From: Mycobacterium spongiae
Lineage (GTDB): Bacteria; Actinomycetota; Actinomycetes; Mycobacteriales; Mycobacteriaceae
Reading direction: 5' to 3'
Assembly (NCBI RefSeq): GCF_018278905.1
Contig: NZ_CP046600.1
Span: 310,001 to 374,000, forward strand
DNA length: 64,000 nt
The stretch's first letter is position 1. The number at the start of each line of letters is the position of its first letter. Positions 8,162 through 17,837 of the stretch are shown here, piece by piece. Under the pieces are notes generated by a model that was not told the DNA's origin, did no database searches, and saw only the letters and a program-made list of their open reading frames with translations. The position numbers and the translations under genes are program-made.

Positions 8162-9537
8162 CCCCGCCGGAAAAGCTGCCATGGTCCGAATGGCTCCCGC
8201 AGCAGCGGTGGTATGCCGGACGCAGTCGTGAACTGGCTACCGCAGAGCCTGGCGTCGTGGTCTCGCTGCGAGATGGGCTCGACCTGGTGCTGGTCGACGT
8301 CGCCTATACCGATGGTTCCGCCGAGCGCTACCAGGTGATCGTCGGGTGGGATTCCGAACCGCTCTCCGAATACACCGCGAAGGCCACCATCGGCTCTGCC
8401 GATGATCACACCGGTTTCGACGCGCTGTATGACCTGGATGAGCCGCAATTTCTGCTGTCGCTGATCGCCGCGTCGGCCTCGCGTGCTTCGGCGGCCGGTG
8501 TGGTGACGTTCACCAGTGAGCCCGAGGTCGACCTGCCACCCGACTCGCAACCACGGGTCTTCGACGCCGAACAGAGCAACACCAGTGTGATCTTCGATCG
8601 CCGGGTCATCCTCAAGGTGTTTCGCCGCGTCAGCAGGGGCATCAACCCCGATATCGAACTCGGCCGAGTGCTCGCCCGCGCGGGCAACCCGCATGTGGCC
8701 CGGCTGCTTGGCAGCTACGACATAGCCATTAAAGACCCCGAAGACCCCGAAGACCCCGATGCTTCGCTACCCGACGATGTGGTGTGGCCGCTTGGTATGG
8801 CGACCGACTATGAGGCCAATGCGGCTGAAGGCTGGGCGATGGCGACCGCCAGCGTTCGTGACCTTTTCGCGGAGGGCGACCTGTATGCCCACGAGGTCGG
8901 TGGTGACTTCGCGGGCGAGTCGTACCGGCTCGGCGAGGCTGTCGCGTCCGTTCACGCGACGCTGGCTGACAGCCTCGGAACCGCACCGGCAGCCTTCCCA
9001 GTCGACCATATGCTGGCGCGGTTGTCGGCAACGGTGGCGATGGTGCCCGAATTGGGCGAGTTCACGGCAACGATCGAACAGCGGTTCCAGAAGCTGGCGA
9101 CCGAGACCATCACCGTCCAGCGGGTGCACGGTGACTTACACCTGGGTCAGGTGCTGCGGACCCCGGAAACCTGGGTGCTGATCGACTTTGAAGGGGAGCC
9201 CGGCCAGCCCTCGGACCAGCGGCGGGCACCGGATTCCCCATTGCGCGACGTCGCGGGGGTGCTGCGGTCCTTGGAGTATGCGGCCTACGGGCCGCTGGTG
9301 GACCAGACCGCGGACAAGCAGCGGGCCGCCCGTGCCCGCGAATGGGTTGAGCGCAATCGCGGTGCGTTCTGCGATGGCTACGCCGCTGCGTCCGGAACCG
9401 ATCCGCGAGACTTTACGTTGCTGCTCAACGCCTACGAACTTGATAAGGCGGTCTATGAGGTGGGCTACGAGGCCCGGCACCGGCCAGGGTGGTTGCCCGT
9501 GCCGCTGCGGTCGATCGCACGCCTGACGAGTGCCTGA
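8158..9537 (+). CDS. mak: Maltokinase Mak (Pep2)
   Basis: The 459-residue kinase phosphorylates maltose to maltose-1-phosphate, the donor for GlgE. The aminoglycoside-phosphotransferase-like active site is clear: [11 protein letters not shown] holds the catalytic Asp and VLIDFEGEP the metal-binding Asp. The N-terminal cap begins [20 protein letters not shown], typical of maltokinases. An acidic linker ([10 protein letters not shown], residues 192-201) is encoded by a 9-base repeat. The ATG at 8158 lies at the end of the MIRU with GAGGAGGAG 9 bases upstream; a GTG at 8149 would overlap that site and is unlikely. With treS it forms a translationally chained operon. Confidence 0.93.
   Translation: MTPPEKLPWSEWLPQQRWYAGRSRELATAEPGVVVSLRDGLDLVLVDVAYTDGSAERYQVIVGWDSEPLSEYTAKATIGSADDHTGFDALYDLDEPQFLLSLIAASASRASAAGVVTFTSEPEVDLPPDSQPRVFDAEQSNTSVIFDRRVILKVFRRVSRGINPDIELGRVLARAGNPHVARLLGSYDIAIKDPEDPEDPDASLPDDVVWPLGMATDYEANAAEGWAMATASVRDLFAEGDLYAHEVGGDFAGESYRLGEAVASVHATLADSLGTAPAAFPVDHMLARLSATVAMVPELGEFTATIEQRFQKLATETITVQRVHGDLHLGQVLRTPETWVLIDFEGEPGQPSDQRRAPDSPLRDVAGVLRSLEYAAYGPLVDQTADKQRAARAREWVERNRGAFCDGYAAASGTDPRDFTLLLNAYELDKAVYEVGYEARHRPGWLPVPLRSIARLTSA
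8731..8760 (+). repeat. 9-bp tandem repeat inside mak
   Basis: Three successive copies of GACCCCGAA (the last ends GAT) encode DPE-DPE-DPD in an acidic linker of maltokinase. Copy-number change would alter linker length in frame. Short but exact. Confidence 0.7.
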
Positions 9538-9588
9538 CCCTGGACCTCGTTTCTGCACCCGCGGCGAACATCTGCAAGCATTGTCGTT

Positions 9589-10293
9589 GTGGGAAATGAG
9601 ATTTTTGACAGCGAAGCAAGGTTGTCGTGGTTGTTGGCCGGGCTTGCGGGGGTGCTGGGAGCTGCGGCTTTTACCCACTCGGCCGGCTACTTCGTGACGT
9701 TTATGACCGGGAATGCTCAGCGCGCGGTGTTGGGGTACTTCCGCCACGATGTGTGGCTATCGATTGCCGCGGGGCTGATCATTCTGTGCTTCGTCGCCGG
9801 AGTGGTGACCGCCTCGGTCTGCCGGCGGCATTTCTGGGTGGACCATCCCCACGGCCCTACCGTGCTCACCACCTTCGGTCTGATGGGGGCAACCGCGCTC
9901 GACATCCTCATCGGCGGATGGGACGAAGGCCAGCTTGATTTCTTGCCGATCGTGCTCGTTGCCTTCGGCATCGGCTCGTTGAACACGTCGTTCGTCAAAG
10001 ATGGCGAAGTGTCGGTCCCCTTGAGTTACGTGACCGGCACCCTGGTCAAGATGGGGCAGGGGATCGAACGGCACATCGCGGGCGGAAAGGCTGCGGACTG
10101 GCTCGGCTATTTTCTGGTGTTCGCCAGCTTCGTGTTGGGCGCCACGGTGGGCGGAGTCATCAGCCTGGTGGTCAGCGGAACCCAGATGCTCGCGGCTGCC
10201 ACGACCGTATGTGCGGCGACAACGGCCTACACGTACTTCCATTCCGATCGGCGGGCTCTGTTGAAGGAGCCCGCGTCGCAGAAGCGTCCCTAA
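9589..10293 (+). CDS. DUF1275 (YoaK-type) membrane protein
   Basis: The 234-residue protein has the DUF1275 signature: GLAGVLGAAAFTHSAGYFVTFMTGNAQR in the first membrane region and, further on, FGIGSLNTSFVKDGEVSVPLSYVTGTLVKMGQGI. Six hydrophobic segments are evident. The family is an uncharacterised group of inner-membrane proteins of bacteria. It starts at a GTG 51 bases after the mak stop and could be the last gene of the treS-mak transcript. It converges on fbpC with a strong hairpin between them. In the H37Rv order the gene here (Rv0128) is also a membrane protein, but I do not claim orthology. Confidence 0.8.
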   Translation: MGNEIFDSEARLSWLLAGLAGVLGAAAFTHSAGYFVTFMTGNAQRAVLGYFRHDVWLSIAAGLIILCFVAGVVTASVCRRHFWVDHPHGPTVLTTFGLMGATALDILIGGWDEGQLDFLPIVLVAFGIGSLNTSFVKDGEVSVPLSYVTGTLVKMGQGIERHIAGGKAADWLGYFLVFASFVLGATVGGVISLVVSGTQMLAAATTVCAATTAYTYFHSDRRALLKEPASQKRP

Positions 10294-10401
10294 CGCGAGA
10301 CCTCCTCGTCGCGCGCGGGGAGCTGACCCAGACAGGTCGCCCTATGCGATCGGCTACGGCGTGGTGCCCGCGAAGAACAACCCCGCGAGGGTGCCAGAAG
10401 A

Positions 10402-10443
10402 AGCATCGGCAGCAGCGCTGGCCGTTGCGCTGCTGCCGATGCT
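10402..10443. terminator. Bidirectional terminator hairpin between DUF1275 gene and fbpC
   Basis: A perfect 17-base inverted repeat (arms 10402-10418 and 10427-10443, core GCATCGGCAGCAGCGC) has an 8-base loop and lies between two convergent genes, 9 bases beyond the fbpC stop. The stem is GC rich without a U tract, typical of mycobacteria. Serving both strands is inferred from symmetry and position. Confidence 0.75.
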
Positions 10444-10452
10444 GGCTGATAT

Positions 10453-11508
<1,056 letters not shown>

Positions 11509-11697
11509 TCATCTGTCGCTAGGTTGCCGCCAGGAGCGATCGAATCTGTTCTGGGCGAGTGAAACACAGCGGCAAGGCGCGGTCTGGCTGTCACGGCCGC
11601 AAAAGGACGTCGCGGTTGGCTAACGATTGAGAGTCGGCCTGGCATCGGCCCCGCCGAGGGGTTCTTCTATGCTGACCCAGGACCAGAGGAGAGACCT

Positions 11698-12153
11698 ATG
11701 CGCGCCTTCGAGTCGGTTGCTGACCTCGCCGCCGCTGTGGGCGAGACTATCGGGCACAGCGACTGGGTGACCATCACTCAGCAGGACGTCAATCTGTTTG
11801 CCGATGCGACCGGCGACCACCAATGGATCCATGTCGATCCGGAGCGCGCGGCTGCGGGTCCGTTCGGCAAGACCATTGCCCATGGCTTCATGACGCTGGC
11901 ACTGTTGCCGCGGCTGCAGCAGCAGATCTACCGGGTCAACGGGATCAAGCTCGCAATCAACTACGGCCTCAATAAAGTTCGTTTCCCGGCGCCGGTTCCG
12001 GTCGGCTCCAGGGTGCGTGCCACCAGCACGGTGGCCGCCGTCGAGGACCTCGGCGATGGTGCAGTGCAGGCCACGATGGCGACCACGGTGGAGATTGATG
12101 GGTCGGCTAAGCCGGCATGCGTGGCAGAGAGCGTCGTCCGCTTCATCTCTTGA
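11698..12153 (+). CDS. htdZ: (R)-specific enoyl-CoA hydratase HtdZ (MaoC-like)
   Basis: The 151-residue single hot-dog protein matches Rv0130. The hydratase-2 motif FADATGDHQWIHVDPERAA supplies the catalytic Asp and His. It hydrates trans-2-enoyl-CoA to (R)-3-hydroxyacyl-CoA. The closing region has PVPVGSRVRATSTV. The ATG is preceded by AGAGGAGAGA. It is convergent with fadE1 and divergent from fbpC. Confidence 0.9.
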   Translation: MRAFESVADLAAAVGETIGHSDWVTITQQDVNLFADATGDHQWIHVDPERAAAGPFGKTIAHGFMTLALLPRLQQQIYRVNGIKLAINYGLNKVRFPAPVPVGSRVRATSTVAAVEDLGDGAVQATMATTVEIDGSAKPACVAESVVRFIS

Positions 12154-12224
12154 CGGTTTGGGCACCATGCCGCTAAACGTCAACTGCGGCTAGGATTTCC
12201 GGAAAATGCGGCGGCAGGCGTAGT

Positions 12225-13529
12225 TCAGTATTCAGCGATCGAGTGCTCTAGCTGTTCGGCCAGCCGGGCCTCGGCATCCGCGCGCCGGGTCGGGATGTGT
12301 TGGGACGGGAAAAGAGTTGTCACCGGCTGGTATTCACGCAATGTACGACGAGCTACCGTCATCTTGTGCAGCTCGGTGGCACCGTCGGCAATGGCCAATG
12401 ATTCGGCGGCCACCATCATCTTGACGAACGGCATCTCGTCGGAGACGCCGAGCGCACCGTGGAGATGCATGGCCCGCTGCACAACGTCGTGCAGCACCTG
12501 AGGCATGGCGACCTTAACGGCCGCGATGTCGCGCCGAACCTTCTGGTAGTCCTGGTGCTTGTCGATCAGCCAAGCGGTGCGCAGTACCAGCAGCCGGAAC
12601 TGCTCGATCTGGATCCAACTGTCAGCGATCTTCTCCTGGGTCATCTGAAGGTCGCTGAGCCGCCCATGCCGAGTCTGCCGCGAAATCGCACGTTCGCACA
12701 TCATGTCGAATGCCCTGCGTGCCAATGCGATCGTCCGCATTGCGTGGTGGATGCGGCCGCCGCCGAGCCGGGTCTGTGCGATCATGAACGCCTGCCCTTC
12801 GCCCCCCAGCACATGATCGGCCGGCACACGCACATCGTTGTAGCGGACGTAGCCATGGCTTGCGTGCTTCCCTGACTCGGTCCCCACACCGACATTGCGC
12901 ACGATCTCGATACCGGGCGTTTCCGCGGGCACGATGAACAGCGACATCTTTTCGTAGGTATGGGCTTCGGCATTGGTGACGGCCATGACGATGAAGAACG
13001 ACGCGTGCTTGGCGTTGGTGGAAAACCACTTCTCCCCGTTGATAATCCAGTGGTCGCCATCCCGGGTAGCGGCGGTAACGAATAGGCCGGGATCAGACCC
13101 ACCCTGGGGTTCAGTCATCGAGTAACACGAGGTGATTTCGCCGTCCAGCAGCGGCTGCAGGTAGCGCGCCTTTTGGTCGTCCGTGCCGAATACTGCCAGG
13201 ATCTCTGCGTTGCCCGAGTCCGGCGCCTGACAACCGAACACCGATGGCGCCCATCGGGAGCGCCCGAGGATCTCATTGAGCAGCGCGAGTTTGACCTGGC
13301 CGAAACCTTGCCCGCCAAGTTCAGGTCGCAAGTGGGCGGCCCACAACCCCTGGTCTTTGACCTGCTGCTGCAATGGCCGCAAAACGGCCATTGTCTCGGC
13401 GTTCTTCTTGTCATAGGGATTGAGGGAGACCAGATCGAGCGGCTCGAGCTCGTCGACCATGAATTTCTCAACCCAGTCCAGCTTCGCCTGATATTCCGGG
13501 TCCGTTTCGAAGTCCCACACCGTCGCCAA
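12225..13529 (-). CDS. fadE1: Acyl-CoA dehydrogenase FadE1
   Basis: The 434-residue flavoenzyme catalyses the first step of beta-oxidation or a related acyl-CoA oxidation. The FAD/substrate signature CYSMTEPQGGSDPG is near residue 135, IINGEKWFSTNAKHA follows in the middle domain, and the C-terminal helical domain contains AMHLHGALGVSDEMP. It is the larger FadE1 type with an N-terminal extension (WDFETDPEYQAKLDWVEKFM). It is divergent from the GNAT gene, with 203 bases between. Confidence 0.9.
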   Translation of the reverse strand: MATVWDFETDPEYQAKLDWVEKFMVDELEPLDLVSLNPYDKKNAETMAVLRPLQQQVKDQGLWAAHLRPELGGQGFGQVKLALLNEILGRSRWAPSVFGCQAPDSGNAEILAVFGTDDQKARYLQPLLDGEITSCYSMTEPQGGSDPGLFVTAATRDGDHWIINGEKWFSTNAKHASFFIVMAVTNAEAHTYEKMSLFIVPAETPGIEIVRNVGVGTESGKHASHGYVRYNDVRVPADHVLGGEGQAFMIAQTRLGGGRIHHAMRTIALARRAFDMMCERAISRQTRHGRLSDLQMTQEKIADSWIQIEQFRLLVLRTAWLIDKHQDYQKVRRDIAAVKVAMPQVLHDVVQRAMHLHGALGVSDEMPFVKMMVAAESLAIADGATELHKMTVARRTLREYQPVTTLFPSQHIPTRRADAEARLAEQLEHSIAEY

Positions 13530-13732
13530 CCGTTCCCCGACGCGTCATTGCGCCGCCATAGATTGATGGAGCCAATCCATCGTAGATGTGATGTCGCGAT
13601 CTGCAGGTAGAACGGGTTGACCGCGCTCCACTGAGGTGCGGACGGTACGGCAAGTCATGTCGTTCAACACGGCGGTCCTGCAGCGGCAACCCCGAGCAAT
13701 TACCCTACTGGCAGGGCAATCGAAGGAGGTTC

Positions 13733-14347
13733 ATGACTCAGGTCACCCCGGCCGTACGCCCAGCGCAGCGGGGCGATGTCCGAGAGCTATCGCGCACCAT
13801 GGCCAGTGCGTTTTTCGACGACCCGGTGATGCTGTGGTTGCTTCCTGACAGCAAGACCCGTAGGAACCGTCTGTGTCGGATGTTTGCCACGATGACCCGC
13901 CACCACCACCTTGCGCTGGGTGGCGTTGAGGTCGCGTGCGCCGGGTCGGGCATCGGTGCGGCCGCGCTGTGGGACCCCCCAAATCAGTGGCGGGAAACAC
14001 GCCGGGGGCAACTGGCAATGGCCCCCGCATATTTCCGTGTGCTCGGCTTCCGGGCGGGCATTGGACGTGCCGTTCAGGAAGCGATGAAGCAAGCACATCC
14101 GGAAGAACCCCACTGGTATCTGGCTGCCATCGGCAGCGACCCGGCGGTACGTGGGCGAGGCTTTGGTCAGGCCTTGATGCGATCACGGTTGGATCGCTGC
14201 GATGCCGAACACTGCCCGGCCTACCTCGAATCCAGCAAGCCCGAAAATGTGCCCTATTACGAGCGTTTCGGATTCACCGTGACCGGTGAGATCGTGCTGC
14301 CGCACTGTGGGCCGTCGATATGGCCCATGTGGCGCGAACCCCGGTAG
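13733..14347 (+). CDS. GNAT-family acetyltransferase (Rv0133-like)
   Basis: The 204-residue protein has the GNAT fold. The acetyl-CoA-binding motif A is at HWYLAAIGSDPAVRGRGFGQALM (core RGRGFG), followed by PAYLESSKPENVPYYERFGF, typical of the C-terminal half. The acceptor substrate is unknown. The ATG has AAGGAGG just upstream. It converges on the TetR gene across a 327-base region with no visible gene. Confidence 0.88.
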   Translation: MTQVTPAVRPAQRGDVRELSRTMASAFFDDPVMLWLLPDSKTRRNRLCRMFATMTRHHHLALGGVEVACAGSGIGAAALWDPPNQWRETRRGQLAMAPAYFRVLGFRAGIGRAVQEAMKQAHPEEPHWYLAAIGSDPAVRGRGFGQALMRSRLDRCDAEHCPAYLESSKPENVPYYERFGFTVTGEIVLPHCGPSIWPMWREPR

Positions 14348-14674
14348 CGCGGTCGTGGTGGCGTTGCCCCCAGCGGTGCAAGCAGCTCGTCGGGCAACAG
14401 CCGCGCCACGTCATAACGCCGACGGCACCAACACCGCCGGCCGAGTCGGCAAACACGATGACAGGACGCCAGGTGCGTAGCTACGGCGCAGAACGCTGTC
14501 CACGCCGTCATAGGCCGGCGCAGCTGAGGCTCGAGCGCAGAGCTATCGCGGGCTCGGCTGCCGCGGACTGCTGCGTGTAGAGCTGGTCCCGAGGTCAGGG
14601 GCTTTTAGAAACACGGCGGCGGAGCACCCAGCCGGCAAGCCGCGTATCGGACGCCGCGCGCGCCCAACAGGTGT
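14348..14674. other. Gene-free region between GNAT gene and TetR gene
   Basis: The 327 bases lie between two convergent genes. Short frames exist on both strands, but they overlap one another and lack ribosome binding sites and codon bias. I see no repeat, hairpin or RNA gene. Confidence 0.6.
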
Positions 14675-15349
14675 TCAGGATCGGCTCTTCCACCCGGCGA
14701 CACCGATAGCGATCATCCGCAGCTGCTTGACGGCGATCCGCCGGATCTCCTCTAACGCCTCGGCGCCCTGGGCATCCTCGATTGCCTCGGCGGTCACGAT
14801 CATCGCGTTGACGAATAGGGTTGCCAGAACGTTGAGATCCTCGGTGCTCCACGAATTCAGCCGAGGGAACCGGGCCAAGTCAGTGGCCAGTTCGCTGGTG
14901 AGAAGTCGGATCTCGGTGCGGATGGCGTAGCGCAACACGCTGAGCCCGGTAGAGCGTTCGCGGACAATGAAGCGCCAATGCTCACGCCGGTCGGCGACAC
15001 TGGCGACCAAGATTTCGACCGACGACTCGATCACGCGGTTCGGGTCGAGCTTGCCGGAGCGCGCCCCCCGCAAAGTATCGCGCAGGCTACGAAACGATTC
15101 GTCGATCAGGACCAGGCCTAGCGCTTCCATGGACTCGAAGTGACGGTAGAAAGCGGCGGGCACGATCCCGGCTTCCCGGGTGACCTCGCGCAGGCTCAAG
15201 CCGCTGAAGCTGCGGTCGTTGAGCAGTTTGAGTGCGGCGGCAATGATGGCGCGCCGCGTCGCCTCCTTGCGTTGCTCGCGCGAGGGGCTCTTTTGGCGGC
15301 GATCGTGGCCAGATCGCCGCGAGTGTGTGCTGGGAGTACGACCGTTCAC
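14675..15349 (-). CDS. TetR regulator of the adjacent desaturase module (DesT-like)
   Basis: From the GTG at 15349 the protein has 224 residues. The helix-turn-helix is LSLREVTREAGIVPAAFYRHF followed by ESMEALGLVLIDE, like DesT of Pseudomonas, a TetR repressor that senses acyl-CoA and controls a desaturase/oxidoreductase pair. Here too the regulator diverges from such a pair. The start is uncertain: upstream in-frame codons reach 15427 but would overlap the neighbouring gene. The GTG at 15349 has TACGGT, a good -10, 7 bases upstream, suggesting a leaderless transcript, and lies inside a palindrome, suggesting autorepression. Confidence 0.82.
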   Translation of the reverse strand: MNGRTPSTHSRRSGHDRRQKSPSREQRKEATRRAIIAAALKLLNDRSFSGLSLREVTREAGIVPAAFYRHFESMEALGLVLIDESFRSLRDTLRGARSGKLDPNRVIESSVEILVASVADRREHWRFIVRERSTGLSVLRYAIRTEIRLLTSELATDLARFPRLNSWSTEDLNVLATLFVNAMIVTAEAIEDAQGAEALEEIRRIAVKQLRMIAIGVAGWKSRS

Positions 15350-15358
15350 TATGTGAAC
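15344..15358. promoter_or_regulatory. Operator candidate 1 of the desaturase TetR
   Basis: GTTCAC-TAT-GTGAAC is a perfect 6-3-6 inverted repeat covering the predicted GTG start of the TetR gene and abutting its -10 (TACGGT, minus strand 15362-15357). Binding here would block the regulator's own transcription. Perfect symmetry and position are seen; repressor identity is inferred. Confidence 0.7.
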
Positions 15359-15410
15359 CGTAGCACATACCGGCGCTTTTCCCTTGACCACCCCCATTGG
15401 AAGACGTATT

Positions 15411-15428
15411 AGTGTACATATGTTCACT
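15411..15428. promoter_or_regulatory. Operator candidate 2 over the reductase start codon
   Basis: AGTGTACATATGTTCACT is an 18-base palindrome with one mismatched pair. It contains the ATG (15420) of the ferredoxin reductase and shares the half site GTTCAC with candidate 1. A TTGACC at 15384-15389 and TATTAG at 15407-15412 could serve as -35 and -10, which would put the transcript start at or next to the ATG. Confidence 0.6.
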
Positions 15429-16505
15429 CAAACTCTTCCTCGGGCGCTCGCCCAGCGCGTGTTGGGTTCCGATCTGGTTGATCTGCTCACCGGTCCCCAT
15501 GGCGTAGACCGCTACACCGAGCTGGTGACCCCGACATGGACCTTGGGCGAGGCCCGGGCCAAGGTCGTCGACGTGCGGCGGACGACGCCGCGCAGCGTCA
15601 CCCTGACGCTCGCGCCCAACGCTGCGTTCGTTTCTCGCAACACCGTCAAAGCGGGTCAGTACGTCAACCTCACTGTCGAGATCGACGGGCGTCGGCACAC
15701 CCGGTGCTACTCGCCGGCAAACGCAGAAGGCCGCTCCCATCTCGAGCTGACGATCGGTCGCCACGACGGCGGGCTGGTCTCGACTCACCTCAACGACCAC
15801 GCGTACCGCGGCATGGTGGTTGGCCTGGCCGGTGTCGGTGGGGACTTCGTCCTTCCCGCGCGACGTCCGCGCCGGATCCTGTTCGTGTCCGGTGGCAGCG
15901 GCATCACGCCCGTCATGGCGATGCTGCGTACCCTGGTCGCCGAGGGTCATACCCAAACCCGTGGTGCCGAGATCGCCTTTGTTCACTACGCGCCGAGTCC
16001 GGCGGAGGCCTGCTATCGCGATGAGCTCGCCGCTATGCCCCGAGTGCGGGTCTTGCACGGCTACACCCGGTCGGGCGACGGCGACCTACTCGGCCGGTTC
16101 GGTGCGGAGCATCTTGCCGCGGCGATGTCGTCGCCGGATGTGGTGTTCGTTTGTGGCCCAAATTCTTTGGTCGAGGCGGTGCGGGAACACTGCGATGATG
16201 TGCGCTCCGAGAGTTTCGCGCCTCCCGTCTCCCGGTCGCGGGCGAATCCCACCGGCGGCCGAATAACATTCGCAGGCAGCGGTATTGACGTTGTCGATGA
16301 CGGCCGCTCCTTGCTGGAACAAGCTGAATCAGCTGGTTTGAGGCCGCAGCATGGATGCCGGATGGGTATCTGCCACACGTGCACGCGGCGGAAGACCGCC
16401 GGCACCGTGCGCAACGTGATCACCGGGGCGGTGTCGACCCAACCCGACCAGGACGTCCAGATCTGCGTATCTGTGCCCGTCGGCGACGTTGATATGGCCC
16501 TGTAG
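15420..16505 (+). CDS. Ferredoxin reductase, electron donor for the desaturase (Rv3230c-like)
   Basis: The 361-residue protein is a three-domain oxidoreductase. An FAD domain with RCYSPAN near residue 97 is followed by an NAD(P)H domain opening FVSGGSGITPVMAMLRT and a C-terminal plant-type [2Fe-2S] domain with CRMGICHTC and a fourth Cys in VQICVSVP. It should pass electrons from NAD(P)H to the desaturase encoded next. M. tuberculosis has the same pair as Rv3230c-desA3. I chose ATG 15420 because upstream in-frame codons lie within the promoter; there is no Shine-Dalgarno, consistent with leaderless translation. The desaturase begins 64 bases after the stop. Confidence 0.9.
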   Translation: MFTQTLPRALAQRVLGSDLVDLLTGPHGVDRYTELVTPTWTLGEARAKVVDVRRTTPRSVTLTLAPNAAFVSRNTVKAGQYVNLTVEIDGRRHTRCYSPANAEGRSHLELTIGRHDGGLVSTHLNDHAYRGMVVGLAGVGGDFVLPARRPRRILFVSGGSGITPVMAMLRTLVAEGHTQTRGAEIAFVHYAPSPAEACYRDELAAMPRVRVLHGYTRSGDGDLLGRFGAEHLAAAMSSPDVVFVCGPNSLVEAVREHCDDVRSESFAPPVSRSRANPTGGRITFAGSGIDVVDDGRSLLEQAESAGLRPQHGCRMGICHTCTRRKTAGTVRNVITGAVSTQPDQDVQICVSVPVGDVDMAL

Positions 16506-16569
16506 GTGCCTTCGCGGAATAGCTGCCTGCGCTGCCGCCGATGCACCCAACTTCTTGAGAGGAAATGTT

Positions 16570-17670
16570 ATGTCACAGAACAAGATCAGCCTTACCCCAG
16601 AACAAGCCGACGCGCTTGGTCGTGAGCTCGACGCCATCAGGGAACGCGTCATTGCCGACCTCGGCGACGAGGACGCCGCCTACATCCGCCGGGTCATCAA
16701 GACCCAGCGTGCGCTCGAAGTCGGTGGACGCGCTCTGTTGTTCGCCGGTGTGCTGCCGCCGGCCTGGCTGGCCGGCACCGCGATGCTCGGCCTGTCGAAG
16801 ATCCTGGACAACATGGAGATCGGTCACAACGTCATGCACGGCCAGTACGACTGGATGGGGGACCCCGCTATCTCCGGCCGTTCGTTTGAATGGGACACCG
16901 CATGCCCGGCCGACCAATGGCGGCACTCGCACAACTACATGCACCACACCCACACGAACATCGTCGGGATGGACCGCGACATCGGCTACGGCATCCTGCG
17001 GATGAGTGCAGATCAGCCCTGGGAACCATACTTCCTGGGTAACCCGCTCTACGCGTTCTTGTTGATGGTGCTGTTCCAGTACGGCGTTGCGTTGCATGAG
17101 CTGGAAACCGAACGCATCCGTGGCCGCGAGATCAGGCTCGCCGACAAGCGTGAGGTTCTTCGGGCGATCTGGACGAAGACGCGTAGGCAGACGTTGAAGG
17201 ACTACGTCGCCTACCCGCTGCTGGCCGGGCCGATTGCGCCGTTCGTCTTCACCGGCAATCTCTCTGCCAACCTGATGCGCAACGTGTGGTCCTACATGAT
17301 CATCTTCTGCGGCCACTTCCCGGACGGTACGCAGGAATTCACCGTCGAGGAGGCCCGGGATGAGTCGCGAGGGATGTGGTACTTCCGCCAGGTCCTGGGT
17401 TCGGCGAATTTGACCGGAGGCAGGCTCTTCCACTTGCTGTCCGGCAACCTCTCGCACCAGATCGAACACCACTTGTTTCCGGACGTGCCGGCTCGCCGCT
17501 ACGCCGACATCGCGCCCGAAGTGCAAGAGATCTGTGAACGCTATGGCATCCCGTACAACCGCGGCCCACTGCTGCGCCAGTTCGGCACCGTCGTCCGTAA
17601 GATTGTCAAGCTGACCTTTCCCGGGACCGCTTCGGCGACCAACGTCGCGCCACTCGCTGCTGCCGCATAG
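16570..17670 (+). CDS. Membrane acyl-CoA/fatty-acid desaturase (DesA3-type)
   Basis: The 366-residue integral-membrane di-iron desaturase has three histidine boxes: HNVMH near residue 88, HSHNYMHHTH near residue 118 and HQIEHH near residue 297. Hydrophobic stretches before and between the boxes form the membrane hairpins. With the reductase it should introduce a cis double bond into a fatty acyl chain; DesA3 in M. tuberculosis makes oleate from stearoyl-CoA. The family also includes front-end desaturases, so position specificity is open. The ATG at 16570 is preceded by GAGAGGAAA; an upstream GTG would overlap the reductase gene. Confidence 0.9.
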   Translation: MSQNKISLTPEQADALGRELDAIRERVIADLGDEDAAYIRRVIKTQRALEVGGRALLFAGVLPPAWLAGTAMLGLSKILDNMEIGHNVMHGQYDWMGDPAISGRSFEWDTACPADQWRHSHNYMHHTHTNIVGMDRDIGYGILRMSADQPWEPYFLGNPLYAFLLMVLFQYGVALHELETERIRGREIRLADKREVLRAIWTKTRRQTLKDYVAYPLLAGPIAPFVFTGNLSANLMRNVWSYMIIFCGHFPDGTQEFTVEEARDESRGMWYFRQVLGSANLTGGRLFHLLSGNLSHQIEHHLFPDVPARRYADIAPEVQEICERYGIPYNRGPLLRQFGTVVRKIVKLTFPGTASATNVAPLAAAA

Positions 17671-17751
17671 GGCGCACTGCCTAGCGCGGCAGAGCACAAT
17701 GGGCCCATGAACTGGACTGGCTCGCGAAACACGGCCACCTCAACACCATCA

Positions 17752-17777
17752 GGCTCGACGTCCATCGACGTCGAGCC
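17752..17777 (+). terminator. Hairpin downstream of the desaturase
   Basis: GGCTCGACGT at 17752-17761 pairs perfectly with ACGTCGAGCC at 17768-17777 across a 6-base loop, 82 bases after the desaturase stop and before the next gene. It has a GC-rich stem and no U tract. Likely terminator of the reductase-desaturase operon. Confidence 0.6.
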
Positions 17778-17837
17778 GCCCAGTGCATGGAGTGTCATCT
17801 CCGTGATCGCGCGGCTGGACGAACCTGGGGTTCAGTG

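Noticed and set aside
14286..14580. Open frames on the plus strand after the GNAT gene
   Set aside because: They overlap each other and the GNAT 3' end, have no ribosome binding site, and show composition of random high-GC DNA.
15350..15427. Longer start for the desaturase TetR
   Set aside because: It would overlap the reductase start codon and include the palindromes as coding sequence; the GTG at 15349 has a well-placed -10.
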